64,000 nucleotides of DNA, taken from Eunapius fragilis. Its lineage: Eukaryota > Porifera > Demospongiae > Spongillida > Spongillidae. The stretch covers positions 6,004,683-6,068,682 of the forward strand of contig OY811982.1 of the NCBI GenBank assembly GCA_963681505.1, written 5' to 3'. Shown here piece after piece: positions 38,628 to 51,600 of the stretch (its first letter is position 1; each line of letters opens with the position of its first letter). Made by a program: the position numbers and the translations under genes. Below the pieces are notes generated by a model. The model worked only from the letters and a program-made list of their open reading frames with translations, ran no database searches and was not told where the DNA came from.

Positions 38628-39029
38628 TTTGAATTAATATTGACCATCAATTAATTATCTGTTGTGTTCCCAGACATTGATTTTTGAATGACAAATGTAA
38701 TTACTTACAAAGATAAGGTAGGGTAAGTAATTTGTGCACCCCTGTACGCATATTACCAATATGTGTTCCTCTACCTCACACACGGATGCAAATTGACAAT
38801 ACACATAGCTGGCCAAAAATATGTTTTTCGATTAACTTTACTTTAGAATTGTGTATTTCAGTATTCTTACATCTATTTTAAATCAAATCTAATCATCCCT
38901 AGCTGCATCACTTGGCTTGAAAAAGTAATAGGTAATGTGGCTTCAAGGCTTGGTAATTAAATTATTCAATTAAAACAATTTGTTTGTCGAGTTTCTTCGT
39001 GCACATTGAAAGGGTTAACTAAAGGATCT
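38628..39029. other. No feature seen
   Basis: AT-rich spacer with nothing recognised. Confidence 0.35.
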
Positions 39030-41082
39030 ATGTATGCAACTTTTCAGCCTCCACTGATCTCTGCAATAGCCTTGCCCTGGTTGCACAAAAAATATGTACG
39101 ACTTATGTTGACCCTCAAGGTATTGCAGCACTCACTGCCAACCGTATTATTGTTCTTGATAAATGCCCAGGAGTGCGCCCCATTGGTGTTGGTGAGATAG
39201 TCAAAAGAATTATTATCAAGGCAGTTCTTTCTGTTATCAAGTCTGATGTACTAGAGGCTGCTGGTACTTTTCAGGTTTGTGCTGGACATGAAGCTGGATG
39301 TGAAGCTGTCATACATTCAATGTGTCGCATCTTTCATGATGCAACAACTGAGACTGTCCTGCTTGTTGATGCTAACAAGGCATTCAGCTCTCTCAACCAT
39401 AAAGTTGCTCTCTTGAATATCCACCAATTGTGTCCATCACTTGCCACTATACTTACAAACACATACAGAGAAAATGCTTCTCTCTTCATAGATGGGGATA
39501 CTCTTTTCTCTCAGGAAGGAATAACCCAGGGAGACCCTCTTGCCATGGCCATGTATGCTGTCGCAACTGTTCCTTTGATTGAGAAATTGCAGAGCACAAA
39601 CACCAAGCAGGTTTGTTATGCTGACGATGCTACAGCAGGTGGCACGCTACTGAATCTTAAGGCCTGATAGACCATGTTGTCATCTCTTCTGGTCTCTCCT
39701 ATGGATACTTTGTCAACCCTGGGAAAACGTGGTTGTTTGTTAAACTACAACATCCAAAAGAACTATTCTCTGGCACAGGAATTGGTATAACGTCTGAAGG
39801 GAAGTGCCATCTTGGTGCAGCACTTGGAAGCCATTCTTTTCTAGAGAGCTACATCAGCGACAAAGTGAAAGTGTGGGCATCTACCATTCTCAACTTATCC
39901 TTGATCGCTAAGACTCAACCTCATGCTGCCTACTGTGCTCTTGCTCATGGTGTGTCTGGGCTTTGGACTTCCTTCACACCATACCTGACATATCTTCACT
40001 ACTCCAGCCACTTGATGATGCAATCAGGCTCCATTTCATACCCTCCATCACAAGACTGACAGCATCAGTGATACGGAGAGGGACTTTTCACTATTCCAGT
40101 ACGTCTTGGTGGTCTTGCCATACCTAACCCCACTGTATCAGCTTCTTTTGAATATTCCTCCATCTGTAAACATCACAGCCCCTCTCGTCTCCTGTATATA
40201 GTCACAGTGCATGGACCTTCCTCACTCCACACATTTTGATCAAAAACAGGCCATGGCAACAATTCACTCACTGAGACAACAGTTACACTCTTCTGAAGTT
40301 GTGCGACTCAAAGCTATCCTGCCTCCTGCCCATGTGCGATCTATGGCTCTCAATAGTGAAAAGTGTGCCTCATCTTGGCTTTCAGTCCTGTCTATCGGTG
40401 ATCATGGTTTTGCACTCCACAAGGGTGCTTTCCATGATGCATTGTGTCTTTGCTACAATTGGCAAATATCAAACCTACCAAGCCACTGTGTCTGCAGCAG
40501 TTCTTTCACCACAAATCATGCACTCACGTGCCCAACAGGTGGTTTTCCATCTGTGCGCACAATGATCTGAAGGATTCTACAGCTAATCTGTTGACTTAGG
40601 TATGCTCACTGAGATATGTTCCAATGTGTGCATAGAACCACTATTGCAAAATTTAACTGGAGAACTGCTGTCACATGAAACATCTAATTCAGAAGATGGT
40701 GCTCCCAAATGCTCCCTCTTATCGAAACTTGCAGTTACCATCAGCATACCGCCTTCATGAATGCTAAAAGCAGAGGTAATATGACCAATGTGTACGGGAG
40801 GTAGAACATAGCTCCATCACTCCACTAGTATTTACCACATCAGGAGGAATGGGAAAGTGTGCTTCCATAACATACAAGTGACTTGCAGCTCTTCTATCAA
40901 CCAAGCAAGAGCAAAGCTATGGCACAACTATTGCTTGGGTAAGATGCTGCCTTAGTTTCTCTCTCTTGTGCTCATCCATCATGTGCCTAAGAGGTGCTGT
41001 ATCATCACAAGGACAAGCATTCAGATCCAGCGTGATTGATCTGGCTGTTGCAGAAGCCAAAGTTCCCTCAGTATCTGTTTAA
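39030..41082 (+). mobile_element. Broken reverse-transcriptase element with CCHC motif
   Basis: The plus strand encodes a reverse transcriptase with RPIGVGEIVKRIIIKAVLSV, the catalytic block LLVDANKAF, EGITQGDPLAMAMYA and the YADD box (CYADDATAGG). The thumb-like part follows at 39733-40060 (LGAALGSHSFLESY). At 40211-40570 the C-terminal region contains C-x-C-x7-H-x3-C followed by GGFPSVR. The tail to 41082 reads as the end of the same protein. A CCHC knuckle after the RT is known from LINEs with a restriction-like endonuclease (R2-like architecture), so a non-LTR class is my best guess; the family is not certain. The reading frame is interrupted several times. Confidence 0.7.
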
Positions 41083-41242
41083 CACATTGACTGCATCCTT
41101 TGTGTGCACATCTACACATCGTACTTTGTACTCATTTTTATTCATATTATGAAATTATATATATTAACAACCAAAAAAAAATCTAGCCTAGTCTAGGCCC
41201 TACTATCACCACATGCCAAATAGGAGTTATCCGGCTATGTAT

Positions 41243-41482
41243 ATTGACCCTTATGGTGTTTTATCAAATTTTCCAGGACAAGCAAAAGAAAAATAACGCT
41301 TGCATTGAAATGTATGGCTAGTAATAAATTCAGTACCTAATAAATTTATGATGGATAGTCCAATTTATGATGCGTAAGGGCCATGTATTTGATAGAAGCT
41401 CTTTGAAGTTATGGAAAATGAAAAAATTTGAAAACTTGAAAAACAATCCAGAAGAGTGATTTTGCTGGACACTGTCCCGTAT
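41243..41482. mobile_element. MITE family 1, copy 2
   Basis: It shares gacaagcaaaagaaaaataa, ttgatagaagctctttg and the right end gtgattttgctggacactgt with copies at 21251, 43331 and 54230. The left TIR is eroded. Confidence 0.8.
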
Positions 41483-43004
41483 GTTTTGTATACATATGCA
41501 TGACTGTGTTGTACACCGATTTTAACCAGCTGATAAACAGATGATGACTAATGGAAGGAGACTGTCTTGCGCACTGTGTATTTGATGTAGGCAACAACTG
41601 TGAATAACAAGTATAACGTGTGCATATTAATGCCACATTATTCCATGGATATACAAATGCCGTTCACTTGTATAAAAATAAGTTATTTATATAGTTGTAT
41701 TGAATCTAATACTGATATATATCACATTGTACAATATATAAGTGCACATGCATGTTAGTGTTACTCTGAACTCTCTGCTCCGACATCCTGGCTAGCAAAC
41801 TAGTCGGGGTCTATGATTTTTTTTTTTAATGGCCACTTTCCACAACCCTTCCATTCATCCTATCTGATCTCCAGCAAGCCTTCTTATTTCCATCATCCCG
41901 ACTGTGCATTAAGCTATATAGCTATCCTGCTTTCAACAAGCTATTTGAGATTGTCGCCCGCTTCTCTGTACCAATATTGGCGTTCTTATACTATTGGCTC
42001 GCCACGATAAGAAAGCAGCGAAGCTTGACTTTGGGAGCGATCGATCTCAACTGTGAGTCACTCAACAGCATGCATGCAGAGAAGGAAGTTGTCAAGATGA
42101 TTAAGAATAGCCCAAAGTGTAGGGAACTTGGATGGAAGTGCATTCCCTAGGCTGTTGAAGAAACGGCAACTGATATAATACAGTGCACCAGCACGAGATG
42201 GCAATAGACTCATCCTCCAGTGGAGCTGCAGTGACCTAGGAGATGTATATATGGTAGTCTAAGCCTTACCTGGATAATTGAGGGGAAATGCTCGGGCTAT
42301 ATCCTTGCAATATCCAGCTGTCTTGTTACCTGAGCTTTTATTATGCTTGTGTTCTGTACTGAATTGTATTATATACCTTCTCTTCGTATAAATGTATAAT
42401 ATAATTTAAGAAAATCTAACGATCGAAAACTGCATGGCACGTACGTAATGGCCGTAATCAGAAAAGTGTTATTCAATTGTTTTTGTGTTCATAAAGGTGA
42501 CGGCGAACTGATGAGAGGCTCACGGTGGAGATGCGCATTTTTACGGTATAGGCCTAATTTTTCCCCCTGTCATATACTTTAGGTCATGAAGTTTTGGCCT
42601 TTACGGTGAGGCTTTCGCTTCTACATTCTCACAACTGACGCCGATACGTCATGCACATGAGATGTTTTATAATGTACTTTATGTATTGGCAACTGCTAAT
42701 ATAGGAAACAGGGTGTATCATCCACAGGTAAGTGCATATATAATAACAAATTGAACACTGCATGCCGTGGAAGAGCAGATTTTGTCCCCCTCCCCCGCGG
42801 ATTTTGTTCTTCCCCCCCCCCCCCCCCCCCCGAACACTAGCATATATATGTCCCGGCAGAAATTGTCTCCTACCTCAACACGCCCATACGCTGTATAGGT
42901 GATGCTACGCCTTTCCTATTTCTCCCTCCGCCATTTTAAGGTGCACGTGGAGCGTTAGCGGTGAAGGACATGAATTTATGAACACTGTGAATGCAATTGA
43001 CTAG
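41483..43004. other. No gene recognised; poly-C run
   Basis: A poly-C run lies at about 42812-42830. Only short ORFs. Confidence 0.35.
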
Positions 43005-43290
43005 ACTGAACACATGCCCATCCTCAAACTAATGGTTTGGTGGAACCGTGGAACGTTTTAATCAAATGCTGCAGCGATATTTCGCGATCCCTAATCAACC
43101 TATGCAACGACATGCAAAACGATAGGGATGATCTTTTAGACCCTGTTCTCTTTGCTTATAGGTAATGTGCATTACAGTTTCTGAAATGCAGAATGATCAC
43201 CTCTAGATCTGTTTTTTATTGTGTCGGTGTGCATAACCTCTAAACAGAAATCAACAATGCACACTCCATTTGAGCTAATGTATATTGCAG
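43005..43290 (+). mobile_element. Retroelement integrase-core fossil
   Basis: Plus-strand peptides resemble the end of a retroelement integrase catalytic core (a WWNRGTF-like block, LLDPVLFAYR, then HTPFELMY). It is a small broken fragment with no LTRs visible. Family between Ty3/gypsy and related integrases is undecided; probably old. Confidence 0.55.
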
Positions 43291-43330
43291 GTACGACACT
43301 CTTTAGCTAAATTTTTTCTCTAAAACTATA

Positions 43331-43574
43331 CATGGAACATCCAGCAAAATCACCCATATGATACTTTATCAAATTTTCCAGGACAAGCAACGCTCGCATT
43401 GAAGTGTATGGCTAATTATAAATTCAGTGCCTAATAACTTTATGATGGACAGTCCAATTTTGGATGCGTAAGGACCATTTGATAGAAGCTCTTCGGAGTT
43501 TACGGAAAATGAAAAATTTGAAAACTTGAAAAACTATCCTGAAGGGTGATTTTGCTGGACACTGCCCCATATAT
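43331..43574. mobile_element. MITE family 1, copy 3
   Basis: The left end catggaacatccagcaaaat and the right end gattttgctggacactgccc are TIRs of the family. The interior matches copy 2 closely apart from a short internal deletion. About 244 bp. Confidence 0.85.
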
Positions 43575-45466
43575 TGTAGTTGCATACAATTTTTCTATGT
43601 CTGTTGTTTTTGAGCAAATTTATGTGCAGGAGCATGTAAATGTATTTCGCTCTGCATATGGTATTTCTTAGAGTCATGATGATTGTTATCCGTATTTTGG
43701 CCCAAGAGTATGAGAATGACACATTCTCCCAAACACTTCAGAACTGAACCAAAATGAGCAGCGTATAATCAATTTAAGACCGTTCAGCTCAGCCTATCTG
43801 TACTAGGAGCATTTCAGGATGTAGGCCATGACATTAGCAGGGTGGGTTTCGGAGTGTAAATGGTCCATACCACTTCCCTTCTCAATTTCAGACAAGAGCA
43901 GAGCTCTAAGAAAGAATTCAAAGATGACGCCTCACAGAATATTGTTGCGGTGGCAAACTTGTTGTCTTCTTTAGTAAGTGGTGGCATGGTGGCCTAGCTT
44001 ATCCAGGGGGCAAGTGACACCATCTTCAAAGTGTGGGAGGCCCAGCCACCATTTGATCAGAACTTGTACTTCCAAGGAAGGGAGGGATACCTTTTAATCA
44101 ATCAGCAATTCCTGGGGCAGACACAACCAAAATCCATGATTGGTCTGGTAGTAGATGGAGAAGCCTCATAAAGGGCTGTTTGGTCTCCATCTTTAAGGAC
44201 TGCCAATAATGATAACTAATTTAGTGGGGCTTCCATATAAGGGTTGAGAAAGAGTCCACTACTGCCTTAATTGCAGGAACAGAGTGACTGAATTGCTCTT
44301 GGGTCCTTTCTACCATAATATGCTCCATGTCTGAACTGATCCCAGAGGCAAAGGTAAGGAGCAGGGAATGCCACTCTAAAGAGTGTGGTCCAAATTCCAC
44401 TCAAAAATGCCTGACCAGGCATCATCCATTACTTGAATGGCCTCACACTCTTCAAGGCAACTGTGAACATCGTTTTCAAACCTTGTCAGAGGTATGATCA
44501 CAAGGTGGTGGGTAGGAGTGCTGTATGCACCACACATGCGAAATAAGGCTATGGCAACCTGAAGATCATGCAATGTGATGAGTAGTCGCATGCAGTAGTT
44601 CTTGGGCCTAAAACCACTTCCCCTCAACATATGCAGAGCAGAACTGTATGTCACCAATAATAGGAGCCCCCATGCAGCATTACAAGGTTTGGGATAGGTC
44701 ACAATACTCTTAAATGTGTGGTTCCTCCCTTGATGACAGTGCTTTGTGTGGCCATGTAAAGTGATCATTCGAGCCCTCAGAGTGCAGACCTCTTCATGGA
44801 AGAGGGTCCTTCACTAGACTTACATCTCAACTTAGCCAAGTTCTGCCCAAGGAGTTTTATTGATGCCATGGAAGGGGTTTAATTAGTTCGTCTAAATCAC
44901 CAAATGCTCTCATATCCCAAACATCACAGAACTTCCTAATTGGTGTCATCGTTTTTTCTTTTTGGCTCTCGTAGAAGAGGATGAGATACATTTAGGCAAC
45001 ATTAGAAGCCTCATCATGCATGCTCTGACTGTGAGGGAGTCTAAAAATGGTTCTGATTAATTCTGCCAACACCTGGGCCAATGCAGGACAATTGATGTGC
45101 ACATCTGATGCATACCAATCTAAAATGGAGAATCTGTGGTGGTATGAGAGGTACAGCAAGAAATGTGCCATATGCTAAGGGCATGATTGCATGTGGAGTG
45201 ATTGCATACAAGAGAATAGTACTAAGATCAAGCCCTCTGTCCAAATACTGGACAAGTATTGTCAGTTGAGTGATTTAATCAATTTGTATAGTTTCTTGAA
45301 AATGATAAATGTAAGGACAGATTTATGTGTACATGCAGACTATCTATACCACAGTCTTAATTGTCTGCAAATGGACATGCTTTTAGTATTGCTAAGGAGC
45401 TGAACAGGCGTTAAGGAGAACAGCAATGCGAGCTACAATTATATCACACCACACTGACGTGCATAA
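43575..45466. other. No gene recognised
   Basis: A 130-codon minus-strand ORF at 44376-44768 has no motif I know and is called neither gene nor repeat. Confidence 0.35.
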
Positions 45467-45671
45467 TTAATATTCATTTTCATCAGCTCCAATGTATGCG
45501 TTTTGCAAGTCAAGATAAAGCTTTTGCCCATGTTCCAGTGGTGCCCCCAGTATCAAGGCCTCAGGACATGTCTGGGTAACATTTTGACTCCAGGTCAAAA
45601 TATTCTCAGCTGGTGCTCCAAGTGATTTGACGAGGTACTCAAAGGAAGGGCGTTGAGCTTTATCTGGATTC
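45467..45671 (-). CDS. RTK exon: end of kinase C-lobe and tail, with stop
   Basis: It follows a TTACAG acceptor. The first base completes the Trp codon of the conserved [22 protein letters not shown] is the end of the kinase domain with its conserved RP; the tail contains [17 protein letters not shown], with three tyrosines. An intron of 5.8 kb separates it from the previous exon. Confidence 0.85.
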
Positions 45672-48600
45672 CTGTAATGTAAGATAAATGTGTAACCGGC
45701 CATGCCTGAAATGAATATGTGCATAGCATAATCAGGGCTCAGAGTGGGAAATCAATTAATTAAATCACTACACTTAAGGTAGGAAATCCTATGTTTCAAA
45801 AACAAATAGTAATACCATGGTTGGATAGGTGACAATGTGGCGATTTCAAATGTGCTTTTGTTTTTGTCAAAATGTTAACCGAGGAAAAGTTATGGGGCAT
45901 CAAAAATTTCGACGCCATATTCCAAATAGTTAGAACATTAGCGTTTCGCAAATAAATTAAGACCGCCATTTGTTCCGTATATCTAATTATCTGCATTTTT
46001 ATTATTGGTTATAGGTTAACTGTTAAGGGTGGGCTATATATAATTGGCAGGTAAATTATTTTTATGGTGTGTCCGTATTCTTAGCCGGACTCTGTTGTGA
46101 ATTTTCATAATGCGTGGTAAATGTGTCTGCGCGCGCGATCGATTGTGTATGCGTTTCAATGTGCGCGCTCGTGTTGTTTATATGTGCGTGTGTTATGTAT
46201 GTGCGCTATTTGTGTCTGCGCGTAAGAAGTTGCGTTGCTGACGGACAACAGCAGCTACTGCTTGGCATGTCCGAGTTCATTAGATAGTAACCACGATTTT
46301 CTACCTCGTGCACTGTAAGGGCTAAGCCCATCTGTAGGCGCTTTCTGGACTATATAATCATGGATTGTATCATAGATATTAGAGTAGATTGTATATAGTA
46401 AGGGGGCGTCTCCAAGGAAAAGATAACGTCATTTTGTCACCATACAATATGCAATAATTATTATAATAAAAGATACAACTGGTTATAATATAACATGTAT
46501 ACACACACATAGCAAATGCATAAAACGAGCCGCTTGTGACATGACAATGTGCATCTTCCAGGGGGTCTCCTGTGTAATAAGATAATCATTATGGACTGTC
46601 TGAGATACTCTACGGGTATAGGTGTGTGTCCTGGGGTGAGCGTCCAGGGTACTGTAGGGGTACAGGTGTGTGTCCTGGGGGGAGAGATGTGAGCCGTCAA
46701 GAGACGTGAGCCATCCGGGGTACTGTAGGGGAACAAGGTGTGTGTCGTGGGGGAAGAGACGTGAGCCGTCAAGAGACGTGAGCCATCCGGGGTACTGTAG
46801 GGGAACAAGGTGTGTGTCGTGGGGGAAGAGATGTGAGCCGTCAAGAGACGTGAGCCATCCGGGGTACTGTAGGGTAACAAGGTGTGTGTCCTGGGGGAAG
46901 AGACGTGAGCCGTCAAGAGACGTGAGCCATCCGGGGTACTGTAGGGGAACAAGGTGTGTGTCGTGGGGGAAGAGACGTGAGCCGTCAAGAGACGTGAGCC
47001 ATCCGGGGTACTGTAGGGGAACAAGGTGTGTGTCGTGGGGACTGAGGGTTGTCTGGTCAGTCAGTACTTCTAGAAATGTATGTCTGCAATGACTTGATGC
47101 CTGCATGGGGACAGTATACATTTATAGCCTGACAAATATTTCTATGCACACTCAATAGACCCATTGCTAGTAGTAGGGGTGCATGGATCATGTGTAATGT
47201 ACATACAAGGCACCCCCCCCCCCCGCCCACTCACCCCACAACAAGCCTTATCCACACTATTGCTTTCGACACTCAAAATGGTGGATCAGACAAATAACAT
47301 CACTTCGCTCCGCCCATTGCACAACCTCTATACATGCTGCTGGGCCCGCTCTTGTTTTATACTTGTCTCCTTGCGTTAACTCGGAAATGATACATATACC
47401 CGGCAGTGTGTAGACCATGGGACCATGTGAGAGTGTGTGGACTACCTTGTTCATACTGTCCAATCATCCTAGGTGGCACGCTCTTTGCCTCTGGTGTCCG
47501 ATGTCAACAAAGCAGCTGCTGTTATCATGGCAACTACTGGTGCTGAAGCCATCCCCTGCTTCACCACTACAGCCTTGTCTGCCTCCACTATGTTTGCTGA
47601 TCCAGAGGTGTCAGGACAGGGACTCCCGGGGCTGCTGTCTGCATATAGATAACAAGGTCGTCACAGAACGCAGCACCACCAACTCATCTGCCACCCCATT
47701 GGTGGCCTCGCTCCAGGCTTGTGTGCTGTAGACTGGGGAGAGGGACTGCCGGAGGTCATGAGATTGGGTCCGCTCTGGGCCTTGATGGTGGAGGTCCTTG
47801 GGTCTCCCTCTCCATGTCCTAGGACTTCTGGATGGGGACTGCTGGTGGGGGTCATGGGTAAGGATGCCATTGGCTGCTATCTGGGGAGTGAGGTTCCAAG
47901 CAGATGCCTGGAGGAAGGGACAGAAGGGACATGGAGATCAGAGGGGGATGGAAGGTGAAAGAGGGAGTGAGTGAAATGGAGAAAGGGAACAGGAGAGAGA
48001 GAGAGAGAGAGAGGAGGTGATTCCTCCCTGCCATGCATTGTACACATGACCTCAGCTATAGATGCATCAGGAGGAGAGATGTTTAACAACCCGTTTACGA
48101 CAGATGCAGGGTAACCTGGGGAATAATTCCCTCCTAGTCCTAGTGTTTCCTATATAAAGCCAATAACCACCCCCTCCTCCCACGTTATGTATCCCTCTTC
48201 ACACTATGTTTGTCACAAAGAAAATAACACTACAATAACCCCCAAGGCTGATCAAAGGGATAATGAACAGGTAATCCAAGACACAGGTATTTTTATGCAT
48301 CAACTGAAGGGGACAGTAGCCATCTTGGATGTACGTACGTTGGGCTATTACATTTAATAATCGTACACCCCCACGGAAGACACGTTATAAAATACATCTA
48401 CCCTGGTCAGCTCATGTGAGCACACAACCCTCTGGACAGTACGTTGTACGCACCCCCCCCCCCCCCCCACACACACACACACCCCAGGACACGACTAACT
48501 TCATATGGAGGCACCCTGGACAATTTTCTTGACCTGGCGGATCCAGCATATTTTAGGTTCATTATAACCGGGCAATTATGGGCCTGTGCCTGCAATTGCC

Positions 48601-51600
48601 CGGAATAACATACGTTGTATGAAGGCTGTATGATCGTGATGGGTAACAGCGGCGGATACAGGTTTTGGGGGGGGGGGGGGGCACGGATGGTGGGTGTGGC
48701 TGGGGGTGGGGTCGGCTTCTGGCCCGATACGAAAAGCGGGGGGGGGGGGGGGGGGGGTGCTGTCGGTTTATGGCCCGATACGAGGAGCGGGGGGGGGGGG
48801 GGGGGGGGTGCTGTCGGTTTATGGCCCGATACGAGGAGCGGGGGGGGGGGGGGGGGGGGTGCTGTCGGATTCTGGCCCAAAACGAAGAGCGGGGGGGGGG
48901 GGGGGGGGGGGGGTGCTGTTGGTTTCTGGCCCGATACGAAGGGCGGGGGGGGGGGAAGTATGATCGCGTATCGGGGGGCCCGGGATATAGTACAGTAGTA
49001 GAGTTCATGCGTGCGGATATCAATAGACAGCGCAATCGTGCAGCTATATTATAAAATGCGGCCCGAAAAGTTATGAATTTATTAATGAAGGGGGGGGGGG
49101 GGGGGGGGGGGGCACGTGCCCCGAGTGCCCCCCCCCTGGATCCGCCGCTGGGTAACCCAGTGATGGTCGGTCATCATCTTCGGTTCGTCTGTGCGGTTAG
49201 TCTCGTACCCAGGCCTTTTGTGGGAGCTAACCGCTAGCTTCGACTTTCTAACCAACTAGACATACTTGGACACAATCAAATCCCGCCTCTCTATAAGAAT
49301 TTACAAATAGTTTAATAAATCAAAATGCAAAAGGAATAACTTAGCACAAGTCAATGGTAAATGTGGTTCCATTGATTTTACAGTTATACATATACATGTC
49401 CATACAACATCACTCAGAGATTTGTCCATCAAATTCTTTCAATTGAGCACACAATGAAGATTTTATTTCCAAGACTGTGAAGTGTCCAGAAAAATCATCC
49501 GTCTCCCCATATGCTTAATGAAAACTGGTAAAGTGGTGTCATTACATCCATATGCATATGCAATGCGTATTAGGAAGTATATATCACGAACTTCATCACT
49601 ATAGTATAGTAGAAAATAAACATTTTATACATTCCCTCTCATGCTATTTTAAATGCTGATCACGTTGTGATTTATGTTGCTACGCCATACCAGGCAATGT
49701 AATATAACAAAGAGTGATTTGTGTAGTTTTTTTAAAGTAGCTGTAGAATTCATACTAAAGTATCCTCTAGTTAACCATACTCCATCCCTGCATGTGACTG
49801 CATTTCCAGTCTTCATTGTGTATTAAGTAAACAAGTTTACAATAGGTACAAGTTTCTGAATGGTTTTGTAATATGTATTTTTGCTGACACATGCTGCACA
49901 ACCCTAATCCATACTTAAGGACACGGGAGTATTTTGCATATGTACATCCAGCAAACTGACAAAAAAGCAGTTTGTAGCATAAAGCTAACAGTTTTTGCTT
50001 AGACCAGATATGTTCACTTGAACTAGCAAAAGTAGTAATTCTGTGTTCACAACCATTTTTTATGCACATACACCAATGTTATCAAATGAATAAGTAAGCC
50101 GTCTACCTGTTACCACTGTGCGCTGTCGTGGGAACGATGTTGGTCAAGTCATATCCACGTATTATAGGGAGCGTCTCCAAACTATTTTGGAAAAGTTAAC
50201 GTCATTGTGAAGTTTCATCCCCCCCCCCCCCCTCCCCCATAACGTCATTGATATCGGAGTCCGACGCCATTTTTTTGGTCAAAATGTCACGAGCCTGACT
50301 CAATGTCAAAATGACGCTAACTTTTCCATAATAGTTAGGAGACGCCCCTTTCTTATAAATAGAAATTTCTGGTCTCGTCATCACTGTAGCGATGACCTAA
50401 TCAACCCATGGAGGGGCTGGATACGAGTCTAAGTGCTATGAATAAATTACATTGTGTAAACAATCTCTGGGTAGATTTTTAATAGGAATATTTCGTATGT
50501 TTTGAACGGAATGCAATATCGGAATTCTGTCTCGTACAAAAGATGGATCCAAATGCTAAGATCTCCCTGAATTTTTAAAGCAGAAATTTGCGACATACAA
50601 AGTTAGCTATATTTTTTTGTTGTGATTTTCTATCTTTCAGGTATGCTTTAAGATATGTACCTGCTGATTTTATAAATTATGCAAAAGTTAATTGTGTATA
50701 TATATATACGACATCATTTAAATTCCATAATAATAAGTTGCAAAGATGATACGGAGTCAAGACATAGCAACTGCATTTCGAACTTTCATTATTATTTTTC
50801 ATCCAAAAAAGTTTGGAAAAAAAATCAAACAAATTCAAATTTGACATCACAACGCATACCTCTCCAGTGTAGAAAAAAATTGAGCGTTTTTGAAACTTCC
50901 GGACTTCCTACCTTAATAAAGCGTACGGGATTGCTGACAGTTGATTATTAAGTATTTTATTTTTTATCCACCACCTATCCTCCACCAAAATCTTAATTAT
51001 AATAGAGGGTAGGCACAGATAGATACATCTTTCTGCCAGCTAGGGTGTGTCATATGAGCACCTATCAGTGCACATGTTTTTACGAGCAACCTGTGCATGT
51101 AAATGCGTGAATTCCATGATGTCAGCAGTGTTTTGGAACCTTATTTTGATAAAGAGATGATTCAGAATAAATAAATAAAAGTATGTGCAATAAATGGAAC
51201 TATTTACATTGATTGCAATGTTTGCTAATGTAGCCTGCTTGCAACGTGTGCAGGTAAATAATTGGCAAGCTACATTTTGATATTGGGATCATTAATGAGG
51301 CTGATCTATTTCAAAGTAATGGATATTCTAACTCTGATACCTATCCCTCTAATTTTCCTTTAAATGAGGTTGCATATGTATGATCTTGAAGTACCCCATG
51401 CACAGGTGTAAAAAAAAATCCATGAAAGTAACGTCAAATCTCGTACATATGATGCATTATTGGATTGGATATCGGCATACCAACACTGAATAATAAGTTT
51501 GTATATTGCCCTGGGACACCCTGGAGGTGGTGTAGCCCGCATACCACTGGATATAATCTTGATCACCTTGCATTTGGGGAGGAATGCAATTTAGAAACAC

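Noticed and set aside
44376-44768. 130-codon minus-strand ORF
   Set aside because: No recognisable motif; the surrounding DNA looks like decayed repeat sequence.
46461-47121. Repeat-peptide ORFs of 140-212 codons on both strands
   Set aside because: They follow from the 72-bp period (24 codons) and lie inside an RTK intron.
47417-47731. Plus-strand open stretch in the GC-richer RTK intron
   Set aside because: Protein-like in part ([20 protein letters not shown]) but without homology I can name or supporting exons.
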